From: Euleptes europaea
Lineage: Eukaryota > Chordata > Lepidosauria > Squamata > Sphaerodactylidae
Length of the DNA: 64,000 bases
Reading direction: 5' to 3'
Assembly: GCF_029931775.1 (NCBI RefSeq)
Contig: NC_079332.1
Span: forward strand, 5,145,970-5,209,969
How positions within the stretch are numbered: the first letter of the stretch is position 1; the number at the start of each line of letters is the position of its first letter. Both the position numbers and the translations under genes were made by a program. The notes under the pieces are model-generated. The model was not told the DNA's origin. It saw only the letters and a list, made by a program, of their open reading frames with translations, and did no database searches. This document shows, one piece after another, positions 32,301 to 43,809 of the stretch.

Positions 32301-33790
32301 AACATCCAAGAACCACATTTCCCCAAGCATTGCTACCACAGAATTTAGGGATCAGGTGATAAACAGTGTATTCATTTACACGAAGGCATAAATGTGGGCA
32401 CCTGGACGAGCGTCCTCTTTGCAGCTGAGGGTCCTGATCCAGCAAGGGGCCACGGGGACTGCATGTGGATCTCTTTAACAGGATCAGGCTGTCCGTACCG
32501 ATAAGAAGGTTCAGAGGTTTCCACCTACAACTTTTTTCAAGGCAAAATTGTCAAGAAATCATCTGCTCTCCTTCGAACCGAAAACTGGGTAGTGCCTTGA
32601 CTATCAGTACAACAGCCAAATAGAGACACCCGCAGTAAAAACAGGGGGTTCTGCATCCTACTCAGGGGACTCCCTGGGTATGCAGAAAAAGAATAGTTTG
32701 CAAATGTTAACAAGGAAAGGAAAGGAACCTAAAGGTGAGCCTAATGAGCCCTGGGCATTATCAAAGCTCTCTACCATGGGATGCCGAGGGTAGTTAGAAG
32801 AATGGGGAAGGAAGACCAAGAAGGAAATGACCGGATTGAGTTTCTAACCCTGCGTTGGGAGGGAGAAATGTCAGCCTGTGAATAGAAATATAGGTTAAGG
32901 AGAAGTCTAACTAATTCTCTAGGGCAGCTGCCACCACAGCACAAGGATCTACACTGTGTTACCGAAGCTGTGGCAACCACTTTGTGGCCGGAATTCCAGA
33001 TGTGCCCGCAGGCTCAAAAAGGTTGGGTACCCCAGCTGAAGGGTGCTATTCATAATATCAAACAGAAGCCGGACAATGTAGTTTGAAACAACCATTTCTT
33101 TTGAGCGGATTTTTTTTTTGGGGGGGGGAACGTATTGCATTACTCTTCAATACAATGCTGCGGTAACATTGTACAACACTCTTGTTGAATTTGGATTTCC
33201 AGAAGACCATTAATCAAATGCTTTTGTAGCTCTCTCCCCTGGGCTTTCATTTATCGGGAAAATCAACGACCTTCCTCAATATCGGACTTTAAATTTCCAG
33301 CAGTGATGAAATGCATTATTGAGGGCACTATCCTTTGCATTCTATTCTAAGTCCCATTAAACACATTTCTGAGTAAGCATGCATCGGATTGGGTCGTTTC
33401 TCTCCAGTGCGCTGGGGGCGGGGAATCCTCTGGATAATCTTGGAAGAAGGTTTGAGGATTGTATGGAGCTGAGAGTTGTTCCATAAAACTTAAAATTTCC
33501 AGAGGAAATATTTGTTTATTTATTTATATAAATGTTTCGATACCTTCTTTTCTCGTGGCTCAAGGCAGCCTGCAAGATGCAGTTCAAATGTCACAATTTA
33601 AAACAAACAAAATAAAACCCCAGATTCCTTGACACCCCCCCCCCCAAACCAATAGGTCAGGGTCATGGCATGTGATAAAATTGAAAGGCACTGAATGTTT
33701 AACAAACCCTCCCAGAGGATATCTTTCTGTGTAAATTTCTCATTTCCATACCATGTTGTATCTGATTTTGTGCCTGAGAGCAAATGGAAA
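29383..33790. other. Long non-coding stretch, few repeats
   Basis: No gene or dated repeat recognised for 4.4 kb, apart from small items: an ATTAAA at 31883, a 12-bp palindrome acgaagcttcgt at 31036-31047, an old dispersed fragment at 33345-33395 and a LINE-tail-like piece at 33510-33590. Part may be extended FBXL16 3' UTR. Confidence 0.45.
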
Positions 33791-33792
33791 TG

Positions 33793-34052
33793 AAGAAGAA
33801 GAAGAGTTGGTTTTTATATGCCAGCTTTCTCTACTACTTAAGGAAGAATCAAACCGGCTGACTATCACTTTCCCTTCCCCATAACAGACACCCTGGAAGG
33901 TAGGTGGGGCTGTGAGAGCTCTCAGAGAGCTGTGACTAGCCCCAAGGTCATCCAGCTGGCTTCATGTGGAGGAGCGGGAAACCAACCCAGTTCACCAGAT
34001 TAGCGTCCACCGCTCTTAACCACCGCTCTTAACCACTATACCACGCTGGCCC
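33793..34052 (-). repeat. Sauria-type SINE
   Basis: Reverse copy from aagaagaagagttgg to accactataccacgctggcc, with a small internal deletion. Confidence 0.9.
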
Positions 34053-34059
34053 TCCAGTG

Positions 34060-36085
34060 CCAGGCAAGCCTCGATTCCAAGAGCTTGACTCTCTGCTTTG
34101 ATAGATACCATCTCAATAGTACCTTATAAACATTTCCCTTCAGATTGGAAACTATCCAAGTGACCCTATGAATGGGGAGGAGAAAGTGGGGGCATGACTC
34201 CCCTCCCCCCCATGGATTTTCGATCTGTTTTACATTGCCCTGGTGGCTTTCATACCATGTGGTGGTATACTGCTGAAATCCTATGTATAATCCAGGATTT
34301 TCTACTGGTTTTCAATCGGACAGGTTCTTGTTCACTTTCAGGACAGTTGCTGGAAAAGTAAGGGGCAAATCAACTCTCCCCCCACCCCAAGTGTTATCTG
34401 TATACTCCAGAGGAATAGACAGTTTTTGTGTTGGACCACATCCATACCATCCCCCCAAATGTACAACTTTGGCTCTGGACCAATCTGATAATCTAGACCT
34501 ATCAGACCCCCTCTAGACCCCACTCCATGCCCCATATTGGATCCTAGAAATTATTATTTCGAGAACTGGCAGCACAATCATTTGCAATAAAACACTGAAG
34601 ACCAAGGCCCTATCTACAATATGTTTTTATTGTGGTTTCACGCCATTTTAAGTAAAGTGGTTCCCGCTGCCTAAGAATCCTGGTAAATTGTAGTTTGATA
34701 ACAAGTGTTCTTAGCTAAGAAAACTCTAGTCAGGGGCATATTCTTGGAGGTCACATTTTGCTTACTGTGGCTAGTAGCCACAGCGATCTATCTTCAGTGT
34801 ACTGGTCTTTTTTCTGAAGCCCCTGATGCGTCACCTCTTGGTTATCACATGCAAAATGCAAGACTTTAAGATGTACGTGGGCTGCAGCAGCATCTTAAGG
34901 AGCATATTTTCAAATGTCTTTCGACCCGAACCTGGGTCGGAAACCTGATAGGAACCGTGTTCATACCGTGGAGGCCAAAATAAATCCCAACTAGACGTCA
35001 GGGTTTAAAGATTAGGCTGTTGGGGAACGGGGTGGGGTTGAGCGAATGGTTTTGCAGAGCGCACGGGGGGGTGGGGGAGACTCAATCTGTTTATGAATCT
35101 TCTGTGAACAGGAAAATCCATCCATCGCAAGCAATCATCGCTAACTGTTAATCGCCTAGCTTCTCCATGCCAGCACAGTCTGGGCCGGACAGCCATCTTC
35201 ACTACGGACTTCCCACCGCCAGCTGACGAACTGGGACCACCATTTCTGAAGGATGCACCTGAACACAGGATTCTTCATTTCGTAAGGAACTGGCAAATGA
35301 ACTCAGTTTTTACAACAACTTTTGGTTTCTTATCTTTCTTTGGTTTCTTATCTTTTTTAATTACAAAATATTTGTTGCCATAACATCTTTGTAAAGCTTT
35401 AAAATAGCCCGTTTTTTTAGGATAATGTTTTACAACTTCCTGCTCTTTCGGCCTCTCTTTCCTATCCTAGAGAACTGCATGATGGAGGGGGGTTTGGGTT
35501 ATATGTGGGACGGGGGAGGGGCCCATCGTGGGCCACAGCTGTGGGTCATACTAGGGGTCCCTCCTTGACTTCCCTTGAAGATGCTTCGTGGGAGGGAAAG
35601 TTGCTGGGAGATAAGCTGACCCTCAATTGGTCAGTTGCGGTCTTTCCAAAAGCTGGGGTCTTTGGAAAACTCTGGACACAGAAGCCCCTAATGGTTCAAG
35701 TGCTGACTGGCACATGGGAACAGGCCACCCCAGATCTCATTATACTACTACCAGTGGAAATCTGGTCCCAGCCATAGCAAGTAGGATGCTTTTACCGTGG
35801 AAACCTGTTCTCAAATTGAGGTCTAGCCATCGAGGGATGGTTCACACAGGAGCAATCCTTGCTTGGTGACCATAATATCAAGTGACGATGACTCACGTAG
35901 AAGGGCCAGCGGACATGCCACATGCGTAGGTGGAACTTTCATATCCTTTCACGCACAATCCTTTTCACATGCTCAGCTGCTGTACAATACTCGTCTAGAG
36001 AAATTGGGTGAGGTCCATGACTTGTATGAATCAGGCCCTCAGCCTACATAAGGATGGAAGAGCCTTGTGGACTGCAATGTTAATA
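34060..36085. other. Non-coding stretch, nothing recognised
   Basis: No exon or clear repeat. A direct duplication of about 18 bp (tttggtttcttatctttc) lies at 35322-35362. Confidence 0.4.
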
Positions 36086-36089
36086 GTGA

Positions 36090-36301
36090 CACGAACATGC
36101 ACGAAGCTGCATTAACCTGAATCAGACCCTTGCTCCATCAAGGTCAGTATTGTCTGCTCAGACCGGCAGCGGCTCTCCAGGGTCTCAGGCAGAGGTCTTT
36201 CCCATCACCTACTGCCTAGTCCTTTGAACTGGCGATGCCGGGGATTGAACCTGGGACCTTCTGCACGCCAAGCAGAGGCTCTTCCGCTGAGCCACAGCTC
36301 C
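36090..36301 (-). repeat. tRNA-Ala-derived SINE
   Basis: Full reverse copy with head ending gagccacagctcc. Confidence 0.9.
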
Positions 36302-36723
36302 AGTTATAATCCCCATTGCTTGCTAATAAACGCAGAAACATACAGGCTGACTTTCAGAGCTTGAAAGAATGCTGGCTTGTGGTTATAAAGAGGAACGTGT
36401 TGTGCTTGCTCAGAGAATACTGTATTTCAAGACAGTTTTCAAGGGCAAGCAAAAAAAACCCCACTCTTACAGTGCAATCCAAAGCAGAGTTATTATACCC
36501 TTCTAAGGGTTGCATTGTTAGTTTGATAGATATTAAGGAGATCTCAGATTCACAAACTCCGGGGCCCATCCAAAACGCCATTCCAGTTTAAGCACTGTGC
36601 TATTTCGTGACAGGGCAGCACGGCCAGTTGAGGTTTCCTAATGAGTGGGTGTGTATGTATTGAGTGTTTTCAGAGATTTATCTTTACATGGTTTAAGTGT
36701 AACCTTAAGATGGTTTATCTTAA

Positions 36724-37019
36724 GGGAGCCACTGTGGTGTAGTGGTGTGGAGTGGTGGACTCTAATCTGGAGGACCAGGTTTGTTTCCCCACTCCCCCAC
36801 GAGTGGCGGACCCTAATCTGGTGAACGGGGTTGGTTTCCCCACTCCTACACATGAAGCCTGCTGGGGGACCTTGGGCTAGCCACAGCTCTCTTCGAGCTC
36901 TCTCAGCCCCACCTATCTCACAGGGTGTCTGCTGTGGGGTGGAGAAGGTGATTGTAGGCCGGTTTGATTCTTCCTTAAGTGGTGGAGAAAGTTGGCATAT
37001 AAAAACCAACTCTTCTTAA
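36724..37019 (+). repeat. Sauria-type SINE
   Basis: Forward copy from gagccactgtggtgtagtgg to ataaaaaccaactcttctta. Confidence 0.9.
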
Positions 37020-37024
37020 GTGTA

Positions 37025-37835
37025 CACCTAAAAAGAAAAAAGGTAATGCGTGCATCAGCGCCAGGATATATTGTTTCCATTATCTGTGGGTTAGATGCTT
37101 CGTAATGTCCAGACTTTCCCATGGATCCCTCGAGAGGAGGGAAGTGCGAGGAAGACTTGGGGGGTCAGGTGCAGAAGCCATGGAGCAGTAAGTGCCTTCA
37201 CAAAGGATGCATTTTGGGGGTTATTGTGGGGTTTGTTTCTGTTTTGTCTTCTGAAAAAAAAAAGGGGTGCTATCGAGACTGATTCTCGGACCACAGCTTT
37301 ACGGAAAACTCACCTTGTCCTATAGGAGTCTGCCATGTTACGGGAGGGAGGGGACGGGTCGCAAAGCACCTTGTGGGTCCGGCTCCTGGCGAGATGCGCC
37401 ATCCAGCGTGAGCGAGCCGTGTTTCTGGAACGCTGCGCTCAGAGGTGTCAAGTGGGACTGCGTGTTGTCTGGAATGGTGTTTTGGCACATTGGATCGGTG
37501 ACCAAAACGTATAAATGGCAAGAGCCAGTGTGATGTCAGTGGCTTAGGAGAACAACTGAGGAGCTTTAATGGTCCCTGTGACTCATCTCAGCCTCAAGGT
37601 CCCTAGTTAGCCTAAGGCGAGCTGATATCTGTCAGCCTCGGCCCCACATCGGCAGTAGAAGGATAATAACACTGAACAAATGCAGGTTAAGGGCACAGTC
37701 TTGTATAAAGGGAATTGGTTTACGCCTCTCAAACCCCCCCCCCCCGAGTTTGGTCATGTTTTTCCTGTCCACTGTGGGTTTTTTTCTGAAACTCCATTCT
37801 TATCATTTCCTGTCCCGTTGCAACCATGCTGAGAA
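37025..37835. other. Non-coding, nothing recognised
   Basis: Unique-looking DNA with an A run (37254-37263) and a C run (37735-37746). Confidence 0.4.
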
Positions 37836-37838
37836 GGA

Positions 37839-38034
37839 AACATGCTGGCTTATACTGAATCAGACCCTTGTCCATCAAAGTCAGTATTGTCTACTCAGAC
37901 CGGCAGCTGCTCTCCAGGGTCTCAGGCTGAGGTCTTTCACATCACCTGCTTGCCTAGTCCCTTTAACTGGAGATGCCGGAGATTGAACCTGGGACCTTCT
38001 GCATGCCAAGCAGATGCTCTACCACTGAGCCACA
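37839..38034 (-). repeat. tRNA-Ala-derived SINE
   Basis: Reverse copy, nearly full length. Confidence 0.9.
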
Positions 38035-38039
38035 CAGAA

Positions 38040-39320
38040 AGGGCTTTGGAAGGGGTCGAGGAAGCCAGTTATATGAGGGAAGGCCCGAACCAAGAGGAGG
38101 AATGTGCAGAGGGACTGAGGTGTAGGTCTTGTGAGGGCAACACAAAAGCAATACTACAAAACAACTCATGTTGTAGAAGAGGCTGAGAGGTGTGACTCCA
38201 TTTTCCACAAGAGTTCCTTCAGGCTCTTGGTGCATGTATCCATCCATCAGGAAGTTCTCCAACACAAGCCTCAAATGGAAATCACCTCTTCATTTTGACA
38301 GGGCTTATGCCAGAGAGACATTTCTAGTGGGTTACTCCCACCTCAGTCTCCTTAGCACCCCTATTTAGTGTCCACTGGTCCAAAGTATTAATCAAGCTAC
38401 TGAAGCTGTGATGTTTCAAATTGCTATAAGAGGGAAAGAAAAATACTAAAAATCTGAAAAAATTTCTTACTGTACATACAGCCTCATTCTCCTGTATATT
38501 CTGAAGATATAACCTTATATTTGGTAAGTGTTTCTTGTGCTATTTTATCATGTGATCTGTTTATAAAAATATATATTAAAATTTTAAAAAATGCAAATGG
38601 TTTGATTTATTAATTGCACAGTCTTCTTTGTCCTATTTTTCTGTTTACAAGCAGCACTGACAAGGCAAGAAAATCGGCCTGGGAACCAACCACACAACCC
38701 CCCCCCAAAAAAAAATATATTCAAGGAACAAATACGAAAATGAAGGACTAATTTTAAAAACTGGAAGAAATTCTGGCGCCTAGCGCTCAAAAAGATGAGG
38801 CATCAGTTAAAGCCAATGTGTAGGAGGGGGACATCTATGAAAAAGGGGCCCAAATCATCACCTTCGCTTGGCAATGTGGGGGCACACACCACAGGTTTGC
38901 ATGTTGTACCATATATAGAATTTTGTGATGGGGAGTGGTTCTGTTACCCATTATCGTCTATATCATAGAGAGGCTCTGTTTCCTTCGAGATGGAAGTTCA
39001 CATAGAAGAGTGAAAAGCAAGATACAAGAGGTGGACGCAAGGTGATACCATGAGACCGTTTGGGAACAGTTGAGTAATGGTTCCCATCCTATAAGGAAAC
39101 TGATCTTCATAACATCTTAATCTCAAATCTATCCAAACCCACCGAAATGAGAAACATGTTATGAAACCTTACTGGGAAATAGGAGTTATTCATTGTCGTT
39201 GCTGGGCTCCAGGAAAGACTCTTCGTGAAGGTAACAAAATAAAGAGTCAGGCCAACAGAATTTGTCGTTCATCTGTTCGAAGACAATACGAGAGTGAAGG
39301 ATACCCTCAGCAGCCCTGGA
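38040..39320. other. Non-coding, nothing recognised
   Basis: AT-rich DNA without known repeats or exons. Confidence 0.4.
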
Positions 39321-39325
39321 GGAAG

Positions 39326-39572
39326 GATTGCCAGCTCTGGGTGAGGAAATTCCTGGAGATTTAGGGGTGGAGCTTGAATGCCATAATTTCTTCCAGTTTT
39401 TAAAATTAGTAACTCATTTTTTGTGTTTGGTGACCTTTGGGGAAGGGAGGGACGTCATCAGGGTATCCATGCAGGCCATCCTCCTAAGCAGTGATTTTGT
39501 CCAGGGGAACTGACATCTGTTGTTGCAATTTTGGGAGATCACCAGGTCCCACCTGGAGGTTGGCAACCCTTC
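39326..39572 (-). mobile_element. hAT-like MITE, reverse copy with internal insertion
   Basis: attgccagctctgggtgagg to cctggaggttggcaaccctt. The central region holds about 45 extra AT-rich bases (39388-39435). Confidence 0.78.
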
Positions 39573-39883
39573 CTCTGAATGAGTAAACTGTGGTTAGCAC
39601 CACAGAACGTTTAAAAATTATCTCAATAAATTAAGAGTTGTTTTAATGGTAGAGATTATGCCTTTTGAGGGTGATCCTCATCCTTGATAACAGCATCCTT
39701 TGTAAGAACAATTCAGACTTTATTAACAGCCACTTGCTAGGCTGTCTATAGAGCCACCTTGGGTCGCCATTGGAGAGAAAGGTGGCATAAATGAAGCTAA
39801 TAAATACATGCATACATTTTTTGAATACTGGGCTAAATTATTACCGGTGTAACTGATCTATGTATCGATCAATTGAGGTAGGT

Positions 39884-39978
39884 AGGTAGATAGATAGTCT
39901 GTTATGAGGATAGATAGTCTGTTTTGAGCTACATGAGACAGACAGACAGACAGTTAGATGGTCTGTTTTGAGCTACAT

Positions 39979-40050
<72 letters not shown>

Positions 40051-40066
40051 TGTTTTGAGCTACATG
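39884..40066. repeat. GATA/GACA composite microsatellite
   Basis: (GATA)n at 39978-40049, a short (GACA)n at 39938-39951, and three copies of a spacer word tgttttgagctacatg. Confidence 0.92.
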
Positions 40067-40356
40067 GTGTACAAAAAAAAGTGAGACATTTTCATTTCCT
40101 TATTCTTCTTGAATTATTCCCCCATCTGGATCTGGATCGGAAAGTGCAATCCCTGTAGATTTCTTTTTTAACGTGTTCGTTTTTTTTTTTTAAAAAAGAG
40201 AAACTGTTCATTTAGAAAAAAAATGAGAAACAGTGCAATCCTAAAGACGTTTACTACAGTCTAAGGGCGATTATGCACGGGAGGTTTTGCCTTGGATTTG
40301 CTAGATGCACCTTTTCCCCATCCGAATTCTCAAAACTCTGCATGGATGGGGGGCTT

Positions 40357-40385
<29 letters not shown>

Positions 40386-40388
<3 letters not shown>

Positions 40389-40546
40389 AAAGTGCCGTCA
40401 AGTCGCAGCCGACTTATGGCGACCCCTTTTTGGGGGTTTTCAAGGCAAGAGACTAACAGAGGTGGTTTGCCAGTGCCTGCCTCTGCACAGCCACCCTGGA
40501 CTTCCTCGGTGGTCTCCCCTCCAAATACTAACCAGGGCATCAGTGG
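40386..40546 (-). repeat. 5S-rRNA-derived SINE with GT microsatellite tail
   Basis: A GT run at 40360-40388 is followed by gtgccgtcaagtcgcagccg and the reverse SINE body to 'aatactaaccagggcat'. The 5S-like part is truncated. Confidence 0.82.
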
Positions 40547-40696
40547 CCACAGTAAAGCCCATCTGCAAAGTGCATGGGAAGTGCATTGAAAACGCATTAT
40601 CTCTGGCATGTGTGCAAACGCCCTTATTAGCCTGGAGCAGCCCTGCATTATGGGGTGGCGCTGAAAGCGGCTGCGAGCGCATGCGTGGGCCCGGGA

Positions 40697-40888
40697 CAGG
40701 GTTGCCAACCTCCAGGTCCTACCTGGAGATCTGCTCTTACAACCGATCCCCAGCCGACAAGAGGTGAGTTCCCCCCCCCTGGAGAAAAATGGCCTGCGTG
40801 GCCTCGGAGCCCCGCCCCCCAAACCCCGCCCCTCGGGCCCCGCCCCCGAAACCTCCCGCCGGGGGCGAAGAGGGGCCTGGCGACCCTC
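40697..40888 (+). mobile_element. hAT-like MITE abutting the WDR24 CpG island
   Basis: CAGGGTTGCCAACCTCCAGG to CTGGCGACCCTC. Flanking 8-mers gcccggga and acccggca agree at six of eight positions, consistent with a decayed target duplication. Confidence 0.82.
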
Positions 40889-41225
40889 ACCCGGCATCTC
40901 CTGAGGGGGAAAGGGCGCTGGAGGCGGCGGCGCGCTCAGCCGGGGCGGCCTAGCGGGGGCGGAGCGGGCCTCGGAAAGGGCCGGCCCTCGCGCTCGGCGG
41001 CGGGAGGAGGGGGGGGGAGGCGGCGGCCGCCGCTTGGGCCCGCCCTGCCGCCCGGCCTTTCCAGCGGCCGACTTTTACCTCAGCGCCGGTCGGGCCTGCT
41101 AGGCCGCGCCCCGCCCTCCCCGCCCCGGCAGAAGAAGCCGAAGCCGGTAAGTCAAAGGCGACGAGGGAGAGGGGAGAGGAAAGGGGGCCGCTCGCTGCAG
41201 ACCCCCAACCCCCGGGTGCGCGCGC
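40887..41225 (+). promoter_or_regulatory. WDR24: CpG island, probable WDR24 promoter
   Basis: This stretch is very GC-rich with dense CpG. It carries GC-box motifs on both strands, for example GGGGCGG near 40942 and 40956 and CCCCGCCC runs at 41107-41127. There is no TATA box, as expected of a housekeeping gene. It lies 2.7 kb upstream of the WDR24 start codon and has no coding content. It is bounded on the left by a hAT-like MITE and on the right by a long pyrimidine microsatellite. Confidence 0.75.
41060..41146 (+). other. WDR24: Candidate WDR24 5' untranslated exon ending at a strong donor
   Basis: A consensus donor (CCG|GTAAGT, exon end 41146) sits at the 3' edge of the CpG island. The WDR24 ATG at 43810 has plausible acceptors upstream: GCGTTACAG ending at 43426, and the weaker TTTCCTCAG ending at 43800. 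A spliced 5' UTR explains both. The exon's left end is a guess. Confidence 0.45.
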
Positions 41226-42251
41226 CTTTCTCTCTCTCTCTCTTTCTCTCTCCCTTCCTGCCTTCCTTTCCCTTTCTTCCCTTCTCTTTCCTTCCTTCCT
41301 CCTGTCTTTCTCTTCCTTCCTTCCTTCCTTTCCCTTCTCTTTCCTTCCTTCCTTCCTTCTGTCTTTCTCTTCCTTCCTTCCTTCCTTTCCCTTTCTTCCC
41401 TTCTCTTTCCTTCCTTCCTTCCTTCCTTCCTTTCCCTTTCTTCCCTTCTCTTTCCTTCCTTCCTTCCTTCCTTCCTTTCCCTTTCTTCCCTTCTCTTTCC
41501 TTCCTTCCTTCCTTCCTTCCTTTCCCTTTCTTCCCTTCTCTTTCCTTCCTTCCTTCCTTCCTTCCTTCCTTCCTTTCCCTTTCTTCCCTTCTCTTTCCTT
41601 CCTTCCTTCCTTCCTTCCTTTCCCTTTCTTCCCTTTCCTTCCTTCCTTCCTTCCTTCCTTCCTTCCTTCCTTCCTTTCCCTTTCTTCCCTTTCCTTCCTT
41701 CCTTCCTTCCTTCCTTCCTTCCTTCCTTTCCCTTTCTTCCCCTTCCTTCCTTCCTTCCTTCCTTCCTTCCTTCCTTCCTTCCTTCCTTCCTTCCTTCCTT
41801 CCTTCCTTCCTTCTGTCTTTCTCTTCCTTCCTTCCTTTCCCTTTCTTTCCTTCCTTCCTTCCTTCCTTCCTTCCTTCCTTCCTTCCTTCCTTCCTTCCTT
41901 CCTTCCTTCCTTCCTTTCCCTTTCTTCCCTTTCCTTCCTTCCTTCCTTCCTTCCTTCCTTCCTTCCTTCCTTCCTTCCTTCCTTCCTTTCCCTTTCTTCC
42001 CTTTCCTTCCTTCCTTCCTTCCTTCCTTCCTTCCTTCCTTCCTTCCTTCCTTCCTTCCTTCCTTCTGTCTTTCTCTTCCTTCCTTCCTTTCCCTTTCTTT
42101 CCTTCCTTCCTTCCTTCCTTCCTTCCTTCCTTCCTTCCTTCCTTCCTTCCTTCCTTCCTTCCTTCCTTCCTCCCTTTCTTCCCTTCCCTTCCCTTCCCTT
42201 CCCTTCCCTTTCTTCCTTTCTTTCTTCCTTTCTTTCTTCCTTTCTTTCTTC

Positions 42252-42322
<71 letters not shown>

Positions 42323-42335
42323 TCCCTCCCTCTGT
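41226..42335. repeat. 1.1-kb (TTCC)n/(TTTC)n polypyrimidine tract
   Basis: Almost pure pyrimidine on the + strand. Blocks of TTCC are separated by TTTCCCTTTCTTCCC and TGTCTTTCTCTTCC phrases, and TTTC takes over after 42220. It begins 80 bp after the presumed WDR24 exon 1 donor. Confidence 0.97.
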
Positions 42336-42349
42336 GCATGTGCAAAGGG

Positions 42350-42391
42350 CCCTCCCTCCCGGCCAGGAATGCGGGCCAGGCGACCCTACTG
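42350..42391 (+). mobile_element. hAT-like MITE 3' terminal remnant
   Basis: cctcccggccaggaatgcgg followed by gccaggcgaccctac resembles the GC-rich 3' terminus of the MITE at 40697-40888. Confidence 0.5.
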
Positions 42392-42665
42392 TGTGTATAA
42401 AATGAAACAATAGTAAGCCTATAGTTTATATACTTGTGTGTTTATGCATGCAGGCATATGGCGGCCTCCTCCCCTCCGCCTCTGTTACAGTTCCCACTAT
42501 TGTTATTAATGTTATTGCTATTATTATCATTATTGTCCTTCTTGCGGCTGTGCTTGGAGGCGCCTGGGTTTTATTACAGGCAGCCAAATTTTGTCCAGTA
42601 GCCATCAAAGTCCGCCCTGCAAGGTTGAATGCAATTAAGAATTCCAAGTTTAAAAGGGCCGCAAT

Positions 42666-42784
42666 TAATGTTTGATTTTAAGACTTTAAAGTAAGATTTT
42701 AATGTTTGATTTTAAGACTTTAAAGTGAGATTTTAATGTTTGATTTTAAGACTTTAAAGTAAGATTTTAATGTTTGATTTTAAG
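42666..42784. repeat. 34-bp tandem repeat, about 3.4 copies
   Basis: The word tttgattttaagactttaaa starts at 42671, 42705 and 42739, and its first bases recur at 42773: a regular 34-bp period. Confidence 0.93.
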
Positions 42785-42929
42785 ATAGGAACTGCTTTAG
42801 TTCTGATATAGTTAAGTGTCTGTTTTATTTTAAATCCATGTGCTGTCGTTTTATTGGCGTACGCCATATTAAAAATCTGATCTGGATTTTATCACGTGTG
42901 GAATTTTAGTATAATTTGCGGGGTTGGTT

Positions 42930-43150
42930 TTTAAGTTGTTTTAAATAGTTGCGAGCTGCCCTAACCTGGTCAGGAAAGGGCAGCCTAGAAATCTAATAAA
43001 TAAATAAATGCGCGTGTGTGTGTGTGTTAAGTGCCGTCAAGTCGCTTCTGACTCATGGCGACCCTATGAATCAGTGTCATCCAGAATGTCCGATCTTTGA
43101 CAGCCTTGCTCAGATCTTGCAAACTGAGGCAAGTGGCTTCCTTTATTGAG
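42930..43150. repeat. LINE tail fragments with TG microsatellite
   Basis: 42940-43005 resembles a LINE 3' end (cctggtcaggaaagggcagc, then AATAAATAAATA). 43012-43028 is (TG)n. 43027-43150 is a reverse Bov-B tail (gtgccgtcaagtcgcttctg ... gatctttgacagccttgc). Confidence 0.75.
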
Positions 43151-43809
43151 TCAATAAATAAATGCATACATACATACATATGTATTGGGGGGATGAAACG
43201 GCAGTATGTATAAATGTAGGTGTGCGCACACGCATACGAAGGCCCTTCTACTAAGATCAAGTGTGCGTTGTGTGATACCCTCTAAAGCTATCTATCCTGG
43301 TGTGGCCGCTGTTCCCCTTTTGGGGTCCAGAGATTTGGAAAAGATCGTTTCTGCTCATCTGGTTTTCTCACTTCTGTGTGCAATTGAGATGCTTTGCTTC
43401 CTGAACAATTCTGTTTTGCGTTACAGGATGTTGCTGTATTTCTTCAGTCCAGAGCTTCTTGGCGTGATCAAAGGAAAGAATTACTAAGAAACTTTCTTCA
43501 GAAGCAGATGAGGGTAGCTGAATAAATTTGGAGTGGCTGCAACAGACTGTGTGCCAGGACCATCAGTCCGATATGATTAAATGATGACTTTTGCTTGTAT
43601 TAAAAGATGGCGCCCACATCTGGATGGAATTCTAGGATGTTCATACAAAGCACTGTAGAAATCAGTTAATTTCCTTACTAATAACGATAAGCAGATAGTG
43701 GAAGCAGGGGTTGATTTTGTAATGAGATGCTTCAAAGTATAGATCTAGGTACTCTTGCACGGTGGTCATTGTGAAAATGTACTGAAGGGAGTTTCCTCAG
43801 AAGGCAGCC

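Noticed and set aside
40655-42410. Very long open frames on both strands (up to about 580 codons)
   Set aside because: They arise because a TTCC/TTTC tract has no stop codons. The products are only SFLP or KEGR repeats and no domain is present.
42436-42675. Small membrane protein with an isoleucine-rich stretch
   Set aside because: The hydrophobic run comes from a TTA/ATT-rich patch; no homologue recognised and no gene context.
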